64,000 bases of DNA from Terrisporobacter mayombei (GTDB taxonomy: Bacteria > Bacillota > Clostridia > Peptostreptococcales > Peptostreptococcaceae), in the NCBI RefSeq assembly GCF_014333445.1, contig NZ_JACRYU010000004.1:1-64000 (forward strand), given 5' to 3'. Below the pieces are notes generated by a model, which ran no database searches, was not told the origin of the DNA, and was given only the letters and a program-made list of their open reading frames with translations. Both the position numbers and the translations under genes were made by a program. Positions 44,897-54,563 of this stretch are shown here, one piece after another (positions within the stretch are counted from its first letter, which is position 1; each line of letters begins with the position of its first letter).

Positions 44897-45961
44897 CTAC
44901 TCTATTGTTATTCTACTTTTTATTAAACTTTCAAATACTTCTTTTGATTTATCTATAGGCGAATCTTTATAGTCTAAACTATCATCAGTACACCATACAT
45001 AGCTACATCTAACTATATCCTTTATATTCTCTAAGTTTTTTAATATTTTCTCTTTCCATTGAATAGATTCCTCATCTCCATCAACTTTATACTGCTTATC
45101 TAAACATAATATTATCTCTATATCTGTACCGAATAAATCTAACAATATTTTTTTTTGAACATTTGAAAAACTACTACCACATATGGCCACAGATAAATTA
45201 TTATTTGGATACATAGATTCATATTTTAACACACTTTTTTCTGACTCAAATATAATTACTTTTTTATATTTCTTTATATTCTCCTTAGATACATTCAGTC
45301 CATATAAACACCTACCTAATGGATGATTATATCCTATACAGTCATGCCACAAAGGGATATATTTACCTTTTTTCTCTTCTATTGGATTAAAATTTCTAAC
45401 CCTAATTCCTACACATTTTCCATCTTCTCTAAAGTGTGGAATTATAGCTCTATCTCTTTCATGGTCATATCGTATATTAAATTTATTCATTGCATCTTGA
45501 GATATTCTCTCGTCTAACCATTGTTTGATAGGTTGTTTTGAATATATATTATATAAATATGGCTTTTTAATTGGCTGAACAGGTTCATATTCTACTTCTA
45601 ATATCGACTTTTGTTTATATTCAATTTTACTTCCTACACCACGTTTCGGTATATGTTTTCTACCTATTATGTTATAAATAAAGTCAATACTTTCTTTAAA
45701 TGAAATGTCTTTTACATTCATTACTACATCAAATATGCTTATATTTCCACAATTTGTATAGCATCGGAACACCTTAGAATCTAAATAATAGTAAAGTTTA
45801 TAACTGGCTTCACCATCTTCATGTGGGTGGCATATGGTTTGAAAAATTAAATACTTATCATTGCTTTTTTCTGATACATCACTTCCTAATTCCTCCATGA
45901 TCTTAATAACTTCATATTCACTTAGTTTGTTGGCAATATCTTTTGCATCTATTTTCCTCAC
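44897..45961 (-). CDS. dnaG: DnaG-like primase
   Basis: 354 residues with an N-terminal CHC2-type zinc-binding region (CHPHEDGEASYK ... CYTNCGN) near 45-75 and a TOPRIM domain near 235-315 (VIIFESEKSVLKYES, CGSSFSNVQ, ILCLDKQ). It is short for DnaG, as in phage primases, lacking the helicase-binding tail. It precedes the split recJ and directly follows the helicase gene (6-base gap). Confidence 0.87.
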   Translation of the reverse strand: MRKIDAKDIANKLSEYEVIKIMEELGSDVSEKSNDKYLIFQTICHPHEDGEASYKLYYYLDSKVFRCYTNCGNISIFDVVMNVKDISFKESIDFIYNIIGRKHIPKRGVGSKIEYKQKSILEVEYEPVQPIKKPYLYNIYSKQPIKQWLDERISQDAMNKFNIRYDHERDRAIIPHFREDGKCVGIRVRNFNPIEEKKGKYIPLWHDCIGYNHPLGRCLYGLNVSKENIKKYKKVIIFESEKSVLKYESMYPNNNLSVAICGSSFSNVQKKILLDLFGTDIEIILCLDKQYKVDGDEESIQWKEKILKNLENIKDIVRCSYVWCTDDSLDYKDSPIDKSKEVFESLIKSRITIE

Positions 45962-45966
45962 CTACC

Positions 45967-47571
45967 TTAGTTATATCCTAAACTTCCTCTATGTACTCTT
46001 TGACATATTCCAACCTCTTCAAATCTTCCAGTTACACCATTAAATTTTAATAACATAACTACGTCTGACTTACCTCTTCTGTTTTTATTTAAAAATATAA
46101 GTCTATAATCTCCTTCTAAATCCTTTTCAGTAAATTCAATTTCTTCTTTTCTCCAAGAAGAATCATGTACTTTACTTCTTCCAGATTTTTTTAATTTATA
46201 TGGTCTTAAATAAAACTTTTTATTATTTTTATCTAATTCTAACTCTGGGACAACCTTCCTCATTAAAAACAATATATCTGCAACGTTTTTAGTAGATTTA
46301 CATTCAGCTAAATCACTTGCTGTTAAATATGACTTTTGACCTTCATTACCAGGTGTTAGCTGTAAAGTAAGTATCATTTTTACATTATGTTTATTACCAA
46401 ACGTATCTATTCTTTTAGTCGCCTCTACCATAGCCCCAACATAATTTTGATCTGATGAATCTTCAGATTTGAATGTGTCAATAAGAAATACTGTTGCACC
46501 TTGATGTGAAATAAGTCCTCTACTTATTCTAAGTATCTCATCTACATCAAATTCTTCTAAAGAATAAAATGTAAGCATTTCTTCAAAATTTCTTCTATCT
46601 AAGAAATCAGTTATTTTATCCATTAACTCTTCTTCTTCATCAGTGAATGTACCATTTTCAATTTTATTTCTTGTTAATTTATAATAGCCAAATATATTAG
46701 ATGCTATAAAACTATACAACATTGCTCGGAAATATATTACCTTTTGTTCATTACTGTAGATTACTGATACCTCATTACGATAAACCATTGGTAATATTAA
46801 ATTAAAAAATACATATGTTGACTTTCCTATACCTCCATAACCTGCAATTTGTGTATTACCACCACCAGAACCAAGTCCATTTGTGGTTTGAGATAAAAAT
46901 GGACAAGCATATATATACTTAGGAGTTTCATCATCACTTTTGCCAATTTCTTTTTCTGTATACTCAAATATAATATCGTAAGGAGTACCCATAGATATGC
47001 CTTCTTTTAATTTTTCTCTGTCATCTTTTCTTATTATTAAACTTTCGCCTTTAACATTGTTATTAATTGTAGCGACTGCATCCTTAGATAAATCCCCTAA
47101 AAAATATTCTTCTACCTCTTTACAACTCATAGAGGGAAACAACTCTTTAAATGGGTTTACTTCTATTCCATCCGTCTCTATCGTCTTTGTAAATATTTCT
47201 TTTTTCCCTCTTTTAATGAGGAAATTATTTTTATATAATTCATCTACATAACTTGCTATGTTATTTTTATTTGAAAAACTTAATATTTTCTGTATAGTTT
47301 CCCAACCACCATAATCATTATATTTTGATTTTAATTCTCTATTATTTTTTATAAGTTCATTAACACTTAATTCATCTAATTCTGAATACTTTTTACTTGC
47401 AATTCTTCCTAATGAAAAGAAAAACTTGCATTTCTCTATAATAAAATCACTTTCTTTAAGTTTATAATCTATGTAAAGAGATAAATCAGACAATAGTGTT
47501 CCTATAACAAATGTTTCTATATTCCCTCTGTTTTTTATTATTTTTTCATATTGTTTTTCAAATATATCCAT
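45967..47571 (-). CDS. dnaB: DnaB-like replicative helicase
   Basis: 534 residues: a helical N-terminal region, then a RecA-like motor with Walker A GYGGIGKST near 243-251, Walker B TVFLIDTF and an arginine-finger/motif-4 region (LTLQLTPGNEGQK, then AECKSTKNVADILF). This suits the ring helicase of a phage replisome. It lies between the 172-aa protein, a possible loader, and the primase. Confidence 0.87.
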   Translation of the reverse strand: MDIFEKQYEKIIKNRGNIETFVIGTLLSDLSLYIDYKLKESDFIIEKCKFFFSLGRIASKKYSELDELSVNELIKNNRELKSKYNDYGGWETIQKILSFSNKNNIASYVDELYKNNFLIKRGKKEIFTKTIETDGIEVNPFKELFPSMSCKEVEEYFLGDLSKDAVATINNNVKGESLIIRKDDREKLKEGISMGTPYDIIFEYTEKEIGKSDDETPKYIYACPFLSQTTNGLGSGGGNTQIAGYGGIGKSTYVFFNLILPMVYRNEVSVIYSNEQKVIYFRAMLYSFIASNIFGYYKLTRNKIENGTFTDEEEELMDKITDFLDRRNFEEMLTFYSLEEFDVDEILRISRGLISHQGATVFLIDTFKSEDSSDQNYVGAMVEATKRIDTFGNKHNVKMILTLQLTPGNEGQKSYLTASDLAECKSTKNVADILFLMRKVVPELELDKNNKKFYLRPYKLKKSGRSKVHDSSWRKEEIEFTEKDLEGDYRLIFLNKNRRGKSDVVMLLKFNGVTGRFEEVGICQRVHRGSLGYN

Positions 47572-47572
47572 A

Positions 47573-48091
47573 TTATCCCCTCAATCTATCCTTTAATGAC
47601 TTCCTTGCTTTATTAACTCTTGTAGGTTTAATTTCTTCAAAGTCTTGAAAAACTTCTTCTACTTCCTCATTTATATTCTGATTAGGCTTATTATTTATAG
47701 AAAAATCTCTTATATTACCTTTTATAATTGCAAACATATAACAAAGTCTTGGATATTCTTCTTCTATATTTTTTATTTCTAGTAAGTTAATTATTTCATT
47801 CTTATAAAAACTAATGCATTCGTATATAACTTCATACTCATAAACTTTATTCAAATCACTTAACATGCGATTTCTACTATTATTACATATAGGATAACCG
47901 AATATTTCATCAGTTAAATATTGAGTTTTTTTATAATATTCTTTTTCATTCTCTATTTTGTCATACTCGGTCTTATTACAATAATAAAGATTTTGTTTAG
48001 TTTTTCCTGTTGAACTTATACGTTTTATCTTGTAGGCATTATTTATATCAATCAACTTATTGCATGATCTACATTTAACTTTTCTAGCCAT
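47573..48091 (-). CDS. Hypothetical replication-operon protein with zinc knuckle
   Basis: 172 residues. The N-terminus has CRSCNK and a further Cys near 38 (YYCNKTEYDK), a likely zinc site, followed by a helical domain and a basic tail (RKSKLKDR-like). It sits 1 base before the helicase gene, a common place for a helicase loader, but no AAA motif is present. Function not known. Confidence 0.58.
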   Translation of the reverse strand: MARKVKCRSCNKLIDINNAYKIKRISSTGKTKQNLYYCNKTEYDKIENEKEYYKKTQYLTDEIFGYPICNNSRNRMLSDLNKVYEYEVIYECISFYKNEIINLLEIKNIEEEYPRLCYMFAIIKGNIRDFSINNKPNQNINEEVEEVFQDFEEIKPTRVNKARKSLKDRLRG

Positions 48092-48134
48092 TTCCCCTCC
48101 TATTGATAAGTATATTATTAGTTTAAGAGAATAA

Positions 48135-48836
48135 TTATTCTCTTAAATGATTCATTACATAATCAATGTTATATTCATCTGAGTTTCTATCACTAACCCT
48201 TATAAATCTACAACCTAATTTCTCTTCAATCTCCTTTTGTCTTCCTTCATGCTGTTCATATGTATAATATTTATGGTCATTTTCGTCATATTCGATTGCT
48301 ATATTTAAATCTGGTATATAATAATCAATTCTGTAACCAAGAACTGGGTATTGCTTTACACCTATTTTACCTATACTTCTTTCAAGTTTATTTATAAATA
48401 CACCTTCTCTTCTTGTGTGAGAAAATTCATATTCATCAAACTCTAATATCTCTTCACTAATTTGTTTATCTACAACTTTATCACATTTATCATTATTAAT
48501 TTCATGATCACAATCAATATATTTGATATAATATTTATTAGTCTCATAATCATTACTTCTATATTTTAAGATGATTTTATTATTTTCTAGCCATTCTAAA
48601 CTTCTTTGTACTGTACTCATCCCCAATCTAGTACCCTCGGCTATTTCATTAATTGATACATTTGCATATTGATAATTTCTGTTATATCTGTAACATAAAT
48701 ACACATATATCTTAAACGTGTTGCCATTTGGAATATACTTAAACATAGTATTAGCTATTTGTGTAAAATTTTTATCCAACGAGTATAATGGTCTTGTTTT
48801 CACTTTCTTTTTTATCATTATATTTTTACTCGCCAT
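48135..48836 (-). CDS. Winged-helix replication protein fused to a DUF559-like nuclease
   Basis: 233 residues. Residues 20-110 form a replication-initiator-like winged helix (FKIYVYLCYRYN, SINEIAEGTRLGMSTVQRSL). About 155-230 match a Vsr/DUF559-like endonuclease core: YRIDYYIPDLNIAIEYDEN, DHKYYTYEQHEGRQKEIE and CRFIRVSD. It may nick or process DNA at a replication start. Start ATG 48836 after GGAGGA. Confidence 0.72.
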   Translation of the reverse strand: MASKNIMIKKKVKTRPLYSLDKNFTQIANTMFKYIPNGNTFKIYVYLCYRYNRNYQYANVSINEIAEGTRLGMSTVQRSLEWLENNKIILKYRSNDYETNKYYIKYIDCDHEINNDKCDKVVDKQISEEILEFDEYEFSHTRREGVFINKLERSIGKIGVKQYPVLGYRIDYYIPDLNIAIEYDENDHKYYTYEQHEGRQKEIEEKLGCRFIRVSDRNSDEYNIDYVMNHLRE

Positions 48837-48865
48837 CCATTCCTCCTATTCAAAGTGCCAAGTTA

Positions 48866-49414
48866 TTACCTAGCACTTCTTCTTCCCGATCTAGCAGATG
48901 TTCTTTCTGTTGTAGGTGCAGCAGGAGTTGATATTGGTTGAGATTGTGAAGCCATATTACCATCGTCATCCTCGTCTTTAAATGCAAGATTACAAACAGA
49001 ATTTATTGCATATCTTCTAATATAACTTATACTAGACATCGTTCCTTGTATATTTTTCTTATCAATAGGGAAAGGAACACTATCACTTTCTATGTATTCT
49101 CCGCTTTCATGGAATAATATAGTTTTTATACTTAACATATCATTGCCACCATCTATAATTGATTGGTATATAAATATACCTTCTTCAGCTAATAATGGCT
49201 TTATATGTTTTAGTATTGTATCTAAATTAGTATATTTTGATTTAAAAAATGGATTAGCCGAAGACTTTTCTATTGAATCCATTTTCTTATGAAATTTCAA
49301 CAGTCCTGGTAGTATATGTTCTAATGTTTTAGATGTCCTTATATTCACTCTTTCATCATATAATCTTTCTATTTCATTCACGTTTTCTAATATTTCATTT
49401 CTATTTTCTTCCAT
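48866..49414 (-). CDS. erf: ERF-family single-strand annealing protein
   Basis: Anneals complementary single strands in recombination. About 182 residues from ATG 49414, which follows GGAGG; the in-frame ATG at 49426 overlaps that SD. The core has SANPFFKSKYTNLDTIL, QSIIDGGND and the signature IQGTMSSISYIRRYA. The C-terminus is low-complexity Ser/Pro/Thr then Arg-rich. It works with SSB, RecJ and RecU of this genome. Confidence 0.88.
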   Translation of the reverse strand: MEENRNEILENVNEIERLYDERVNIRTSKTLEHILPGLLKFHKKMDSIEKSSANPFFKSKYTNLDTILKHIKPLLAEEGIFIYQSIIDGGNDMLSIKTILFHESGEYIESDSVPFPIDKKNIQGTMSSISYIRRYAINSVCNLAFKDEDDDGNMASQSQPISTPAAPTTERTSARSGRRSAR

Positions 49415-49458
49415 ATTTACCTCCATTTATTTTATTAATTTTATATTTATTATTTCAA

Positions 49459-50391
49459 TTAAAATGGAACATCTTCGTCATTTATACTATCATAACTTCC
49501 TGGATATCTCTTTTGATCTCTAGCTTTAGATTTATCTAATAATTCATCTATTTTATCTAACATATCATCTATATCTTCATTAGAGTATGGATATTCTAAT
49601 TCCTCACATTGTTCTGGAGTATATGTATCATATCCACCAGTTAATTCTAATACCATTTCAGTTTCATAAACTCCATTTTCTCTCATTTCTTTTCTCCTTG
49701 CATTTTCTTCTATTATTTTTTGTCTAGCAGAACCTACACCTTTTACTTCTAATTCAACTAATTTTTCTTCAGGTACTTCAACTTTAATTTTTACATCTTT
49801 TATTAATCCTTCAAGCTGAGCAACATCACCTTTTTTATAAGTTGATTTGAAATCTTCAACTAAATCTTTATCTAATACTTTAAAAATCAATTCATGACCT
49901 TTTATGGATCTAGTAGTTTTATATTCATTAACTAAACATTTGAAGTCAAGCAATCCATCTTTAGTTTCAATTACATCCTCTATATAAGCATATACACTAA
50001 AACTTGCATTATCTTCATACCTTTTTCCATTCTTTTCTCTATTAGCAAAGTCTACAACTAATTCAGGTTTTTCATAAAATACACCCTTTGAGTAATAAGC
50101 ATTATTAGTAACTTTACAACTTAAAGAAATTCTATCCCCTTTTTCATTTTCTGCAATAGTTTTTATTTCATCAAATATTGTTATAAAACCTTTATATTTA
50201 GAACTTTCTTCTCCTTTAGCAGTTTTAGTATTACAACTAAATTTAACATCTCTCACATTGTCTTCATCTGTTTTAACTTTCATCATGAATTCATATCTTT
50301 CGTATGATTCGCCTTCATTAACTATTTTTTCTCCATAAACATCAACTACTTCTCCATTAACTTGTACAAAATTCATTATTTCTTTAGCCAT
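49459..50391 (-). CDS. ssb: Single-stranded DNA-binding protein-like
   Basis: 310 residues with two OB-like beta-rich halves (about 1-120 and 125-235) and an acidic C-terminal tail ending DEDVPF, the SSB protein-interaction motif. It is longer than host SSB (about 140-170), as in some phages. It lies directly upstream of erf. The assignment rests on the tail, OB-like pattern and context. Confidence 0.75.
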   Translation of the reverse strand: MAKEIMNFVQVNGEVVDVYGEKIVNEGESYERYEFMMKVKTDEDNVRDVKFSCNTKTAKGEESSKYKGFITIFDEIKTIAENEKGDRISLSCKVTNNAYYSKGVFYEKPELVVDFANREKNGKRYEDNASFSVYAYIEDVIETKDGLLDFKCLVNEYKTTRSIKGHELIFKVLDKDLVEDFKSTYKKGDVAQLEGLIKDVKIKVEVPEEKLVELEVKGVGSARQKIIEENARRKEMRENGVYETEMVLELTGGYDTYTPEQCEELEYPYSNEDIDDMLDKIDELLDKSKARDQKRYPGSYDSINDEDVPF

Positions 50392-50474
50392 ATTATCAAT
50401 TCCCCTTTATTTTATAATTTTATTTTTATATTTAACACGATAAAATCGTGATTTTATTAATTTTATATTCTTAA

Positions 50475-50735
50475 TTATTTAAGTTTTAATCCTTCTATTA
50501 CCTTATGTAATTCTTCTATTTTTGCCATTATTGTCTCAAAATCTGTAAGTCCTGTGCCAAATATCTCTTTCTTACATATACCTTTTAATGCCATTTCTAA
50601 ATTAGGATAATAACCAATTGGTCTATAATCATATTCTGTTGGATCAGATTCATCCTTTTTCTTTTTAGCATATTTCTTTAACAGTATTATGTTTAAATCA
50701 TCTGATTCTACTTTATATTCTTCATTTATTTGCAT
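50475..50735 (-). CDS. Hypothetical protein
   Basis: 86 residues with a DPTEYDYRPIGYYPNLEMAL segment and a helical C-terminus; similar small proteins occur beside phage SSB or recombination genes. It starts at ATG 50735 after AGGAGG. Function unknown. Confidence 0.58.
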   Translation of the reverse strand: MQINEEYKVESDDLNIILLKKYAKKKKDESDPTEYDYRPIGYYPNLEMALKGICKKEIFGTGLTDFETIMAKIEELHKVIEGLKLK

Positions 50736-50752
50736 TTAATCTCCTCCTTAGT

Positions 50753-52567
50753 TTATTTTTTAGGATGACCACAGTTCATCTTGCCTTCTGTGCATTTACC
50801 TCTTTCACAAGAAGCACCAGCATTTTCAAATATTATTGGAGTAACTTTTCTACATTCAACTAACATTAATTCTGCCAATTCTCTTATTTCTTCTTGTGCT
50901 CTATTACATAATCTATGTGTAAAGAAATTATATAAACTTCTTGCATTCATAGTGACTACTATTTTAGTTTCACAAGCATTTGGTAATACATATCTTGCAT
51001 TCTCATTGGCAACTTTTTCTGCGGTCATTCCATATGTAGGATAATTCGTAGATTCAACCCAGCATTGAATTTCCTTTTGCCATTTTAAATAGATATCATG
51101 TATAATTTGCATATCCTTTGAATATTCATTGTGTGCTAATGCTCCCATTTCATCTATGATGTTTGGTATTATAAATTCAAAATTATTACCTTCCTTAACA
51201 TATCTTTGTGATTGTTGACTATATGATGCTATTCTATGTCTCACCAGTTGATGACTGCAATTCCCACTCCACATACAGATTCCATTTCTTCTAACAAATA
51301 TAATGTGGTTTTCTACGTTTACACAATAGACTTTACCTTTATAATATTCTTCGCTAATATGTTTTCTTTTAACAACAGGAGTAGAATTTCTTTTATTTTT
51401 TGATATATTTAATACATAACATTTATGATTATGAGTTATTATGTTCCCTGCTTTTTTATTAAAATGAGATTCTCCTACTCTATCGTCTATATGCATCATA
51501 GAAGTGTATCCTGCTATAAATGTAAGCATTTGAAGTTGATCTGCCAATTCTTTAGATGTCGTATATAATTTAGCACAGCCATTCTTATCTACATGTCCAT
51601 CACTTTTTTCGTATACCTCAATAAATAATTGAGCTAATTCTTTATTCATAATATTAAATATTTCTTGCGGTATATATTTTTCATATGATTTCCCTAATGT
51701 TTTCAAATATAATCCCAATTGACTATTTTTAAATTTAATACCTTTATCACCATCATATGTAGGTGTAAATCCTAATGTTTTTATTGTGTCAAATATATCT
51801 TTCCTATTCGTGTTATATAAGTCATTAATTTTAGTTTGACATATTGATATACAATAACTATTTTCTTTTTCATTATAATATACGCTTCCTTCAGCTAAAT
51901 ACCATGCTAACAATTTTATAAACTCTCTACTATCTAAGTTCAATTCAGGGAGAGTTCTTTTTTCAATTTTATTATTTTTATACTTTTTCATATACGAATA
52001 TTCTGGAATATTTATATATTCTATTGTGTCTCTGCAATCATCAATCTGTTTCGTCATATAAAATCTCTTTACATTGATTTCTTCAGATGGAACTAATTCA
52101 TAATCATAATTTGGTTTTCTAACATCATATTTTTTTATTAACATATTATGGTTTGGTGTTACAAGCAAATCCACATTTTGAGATTTATATTTATGCATAT
52201 TACCATCAAAGTCATATTGTATATATTCGTTTGGTTTATGAAACTCTATCCCCCCATTCTTATTCCTAGTCATAACTTTTTCATTTTGATTTAAATCTTT
52301 AAAATACTTCCAACCTTGGTCTGTATATATCTCTGTTTTATCATCATAACAACTTCTACTGATACCTTCTATTGCAAAAGTAAACGATATATGTTCCAAT
52401 GGTGATTCATGTCCTATTGAAACTAAATTGTTTACAAACTTTGATATTTGTTCATCTGTCAACTTTTCCTCTAATTGCTCTACCCCTACAGGCGAATAAC
52501 ATAATTTTGCTGCCATTGCCACTACCTTTTCAGGATTTGGTGTATGTGTTAATAGTTTTACCTTCAT
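50753..52567 (-). CDS. thyX: Flavin-dependent thymidylate synthase ThyX containing an intein
   Basis: Makes dTMP from dUMP using methylene-tetrahydrofolate and FADH2. The joined exteins (residues 1-72 and 437-604) total 240 residues, normal for ThyX, and rebuild SRS-CSHQLVRHR with the ThyX motif RHRxxS...SQRY. The intein interrupts just before that motif. The C-extein ends in a Cys-rich tail. It has a consensus promoter and an AT motif upstream. It links with FolD (55266) and dUTPase (24424) as a dTMP pathway. Confidence 0.92.
   Translation of the reverse strand: MKVKLLTHTPNPEKVVAMAAKLCYSPVGVEQLEEKLTDEQISKFVNNLVSIGHESPLEHISFTFAIEGISRSCYDDKTEIYTDQGWKYFKDLNQNEKVMTRNKNGGIEFHKPNEYIQYDFDGNMHKYKSQNVDLLVTPNHNMLIKKYDVRKPNYDYELVPSEEINVKRFYMTKQIDDCRDTIEYINIPEYSYMKKYKNNKIEKRTLPELNLDSREFIKLLAWYLAEGSVYYNEKENSYCISICQTKINDLYNTNRKDIFDTIKTLGFTPTYDGDKGIKFKNSQLGLYLKTLGKSYEKYIPQEIFNIMNKELAQLFIEVYEKSDGHVDKNGCAKLYTTSKELADQLQMLTFIAGYTSMMHIDDRVGESHFNKKAGNIITHNHKCYVLNISKNKRNSTPVVKRKHISEEYYKGKVYCVNVENHIIFVRRNGICMWSGNCSHQLVRHRIASYSQQSQRYVKEGNNFEFIIPNIIDEMGALAHNEYSKDMQIIHDIYLKWQKEIQCWVESTNYPTYGMTAEKVANENARYVLPNACETKIVVTMNARSLYNFFTHRLCNRAQEEIRELAELMLVECRKVTPIIFENAGASCERGKCTEGKMNCGHPKK
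51260..52351 (-). mobile_element. ThyX intein with LAGLIDADG homing endonuclease
   Basis: 364 residues from Cys73 to Asn436. N-terminal splicing block CYDDKTEIYTDQGWKYF; block B TPNHNM; two LAGLIDADG-like helices near LLAWYLAEGS and IEVYEKSDGHVD; C-terminal block VYCVNVENHIIFVRRNG then ...WSGN followed by Cys+1. The penultimate residue is Gly rather than the usual His. The insertion is in the most conserved stretch of ThyX, as usual for inteins. Confidence 0.9.
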
Positions 52568-52597
52568 GTAACCCCTCCTTATTTATTATCTAAGATA

Positions 52598-52626
52598 ATA
52601 ATAGTACATTTTTTATTTTTATGCAA
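52598..52626 (-). promoter_or_regulatory. Promoter for thyX with UP-like motif
   Basis: TTGCAT, 17-base spacer, TATTAT on the minus strand, directly preceded by AAAAATTAATAAAATA. Confidence 0.72.
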
Positions 52627-52670
52627 CTATTTTATTAATTTTTTATTTATTTTTTACAAAACTTTTTTGT

Positions 52671-52686
52671 TAACATAATTATGTTA
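52671..52686. promoter_or_regulatory. Palindrome upstream of the thyX promoter
   Basis: TAACATAATTATGTTA is a perfect 16-bp palindrome, with GTTAACA/TGTTA halves, 45 bases upstream of the thyX -35. It could be an operator, or the terminal stem of the preceding methyltransferase gene. Confidence 0.4.
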
Positions 52687-52740
52687 TAGACAATTTTATT
52701 TCTTTAACTTTTTATCTAACAATGTAATAAATACAAAATT

Positions 52741-53451
52741 TTATTTACTATTTTCAATTCTTTCGCTTGCCATATTGAAATAATTTTCTTCTAGTTCAAT
52801 TCCTACAAATCTACGATTTTTATTCGTACATGCAATCCCTGTACTGCCACTTCCACAAAATGGATCTAATACTAAATCCCCTTCATTAGTTAATCTATTT
52901 ATAATCCATTCCATAACCTCTATTGGCTTTTGCGTAGGATGTCCACCATTTATTTTTTCTCCTTTCGAAGTTAAACCACATACTATCTTAGGTCTTTCAT
53001 ATGTGTCATTCAGTCTATTAAATGTCCATTTACCACCTTTTTTAACTGCCCAAACAGCAAATTCATAATCTGTTATAAATCTTCTATCTCTATTTCTGGG
53101 CATAGGATTGGTTTTCTCCCAACGTATCAAGTCTTTAATTTCAAAACCACTCTCCTCAAGTGCTTTTACTATGTAGCTCATATTCTTCCAATCATTGAAT
53201 ATAACTATATTTCCACCTTTTTTAAGCAATGGTTCACATGGCTTAATCCAACTTGTTAAATCAAAGTCTTTATCCCATTCTCCAAAATCTATACCTGCCC
53301 TACCCATTGTATGGAAGTTATTATCCCTACTTATGTTATATGGAGGATCGGTTATTATAGCATCAAACTTAACCCCTAAAGTTTTAAGTCCCCCTAAAAC
53401 ATTTAAACAGTCCCCTTTGTATAACTTATAATCCCCTTTATCTATTACCAT
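52741..53451 (-). CDS. DNA methyltransferase (DPPY type)
   Basis: 236 residues. Motif IV ITDPPYN near 34-40 comes before the AdoMet-binding motif DPFCGSGSTG near 198-207, the beta-class order of adenine-N6 or cytosine-N4 methylases. It includes HPTQKPIEVM. No restriction enzyme is adjacent, so protective self-methylation is likely. It starts at ATG 53451 after GAGGTGATTGA. Confidence 0.9.
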   Translation of the reverse strand: MVIDKGDYKLYKGDCLNVLGGLKTLGVKFDAIITDPPYNISRDNNFHTMGRAGIDFGEWDKDFDLTSWIKPCEPLLKKGGNIVIFNDWKNMSYIVKALEESGFEIKDLIRWEKTNPMPRNRDRRFITDYEFAVWAVKKGGKWTFNRLNDTYERPKIVCGLTSKGEKINGGHPTQKPIEVMEWIINRLTNEGDLVLDPFCGSGSTGIACTNKNRRFVGIELEENYFNMASERIENSK

Positions 53452-53518
53452 TCAATCACCTCATTTTATTAATTTTCTATTTTTCTCCAAATAAAAGATA
53501 CTTTTTATTATATTAATT

Positions 53519-53722
53519 TTACATTCTATTTATTAACTCTTTTAATTCAGAGTCAAACTTACACATTAGTTCGTTTAAGGTTACAACTAATTTTTCATCA
53601 ATATACTTTTCAATATCTCCTACTCTCATATTTAATTCGTTCATTTTTGTTTCTAGCTCGTCTATCTTTGCATTCGTCTTACTTATTTCCATCATTACAA
53701 ATAACAAATCATTGCTTGCCAT
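53519..53722 (-). CDS. Short coiled-coil protein
   Basis: 67 residues, almost all heptad-patterned (ISKTNAKIDELETKMNELNM). It starts at ATG 53722 after AGGAGG, between two methyltransferase genes. Function unknown. Confidence 0.6.
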   Translation of the reverse strand: MASNDLLFVMMEISKTNAKIDELETKMNELNMRVGDIEKYIDEKLVVTLNELMCKFDSELKELINRM

Positions 53723-53778
53723 ATATATCCTCCTAATAAATTTTCAGTTTTATCTATTCACTCAATAAATTAAATATT

Positions 53779-54540
53779 TTATATATTTAACCTTTCATTA
53801 GTTATATCTACAGCTCTTTGATTTATATCACATCCTATATATTGTCTATCACCCAATTTAGCACTTTCTATCATACTTCCGCTACCACAAAAGAAATCAG
53901 CAATAACATCATTTTCATCAGTATACAAATCCCTAATCCTATTCATTAATTTTAATGGTTTCTGTGTCATATATCCAATCCTTTCCGAACTGCTCCTTCC
54001 AACCATAGGAATATCTGTCCAAATACATTTCATTCCAACCATAGTATACCATCTACCAAAATCGTCTTGATATTCTTCGACACCCTTGAATTTATATGGC
54101 TTAAAATCTCTATTATAACTTACTTCTGTGTGATAATTAAACTTTTGTTTGTTCTTATCTTTAGCATATATAATAATTTCATCGTTCTTTTGACTTAATT
54201 TTTTCTTACTGCTTCCACCACTGGAATAAGCCCATTGAATAACATTTATACAATTTTTATATCCGAAATGTTCATCACACATAATTCTTACCCAGTGAGT
54301 TATTCTAAAATCCATTTGTAATGCTAGAGTGCCTGTAGGCTTTAAAACTCTGTACATTTCCTTAATTCTACCATCATAAAAAGCAAATACATCTTCTTTT
54401 ACATAAGGTATATCTTGATAGTCTTTAAAATCTCCACCTGTAGCATACAGTATATCTGAGTATATTAAATCTATTGAATTGTCAGGTAACTGTTTTAACA
54501 ATTCTAAATTATCCATGCAATAAACTTTATTTAATCCCAA
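53779..54540 (-). CDS. Second DNA methyltransferase, divergent motif IV
   Basis: 253 residues with motif I ADFFCGSGSM near 219-228 and NRIRDLY/TQKPLKLM. The catalytic motif IV, usually DPPY, reads SDILYAT near 29-35, which matches a subgroup of phage and restriction methylases but changes the core prolines. Context suggests DNA modification. It starts at ATG 54540, after AGAGGTG. Confidence 0.82.
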   Translation of the reverse strand: MGLNKVYCMDNLELLKQLPDNSIDLIYSDILYATGGDFKDYQDIPYVKEDVFAFYDGRIKEMYRVLKPTGTLALQMDFRITHWVRIMCDEHFGYKNCINVIQWAYSSGGSSKKKLSQKNDEIIIYAKDKNKQKFNYHTEVSYNRDFKPYKFKGVEEYQDDFGRWYTMVGMKCIWTDIPMVGRSSSERIGYMTQKPLKLMNRIRDLYTDENDVIADFFCGSGSMIESAKLGDRQYIGCDINQRAVDITNERLNI

Positions 54541-54563
54541 TAATTACACCTCTTTTTATTTTA

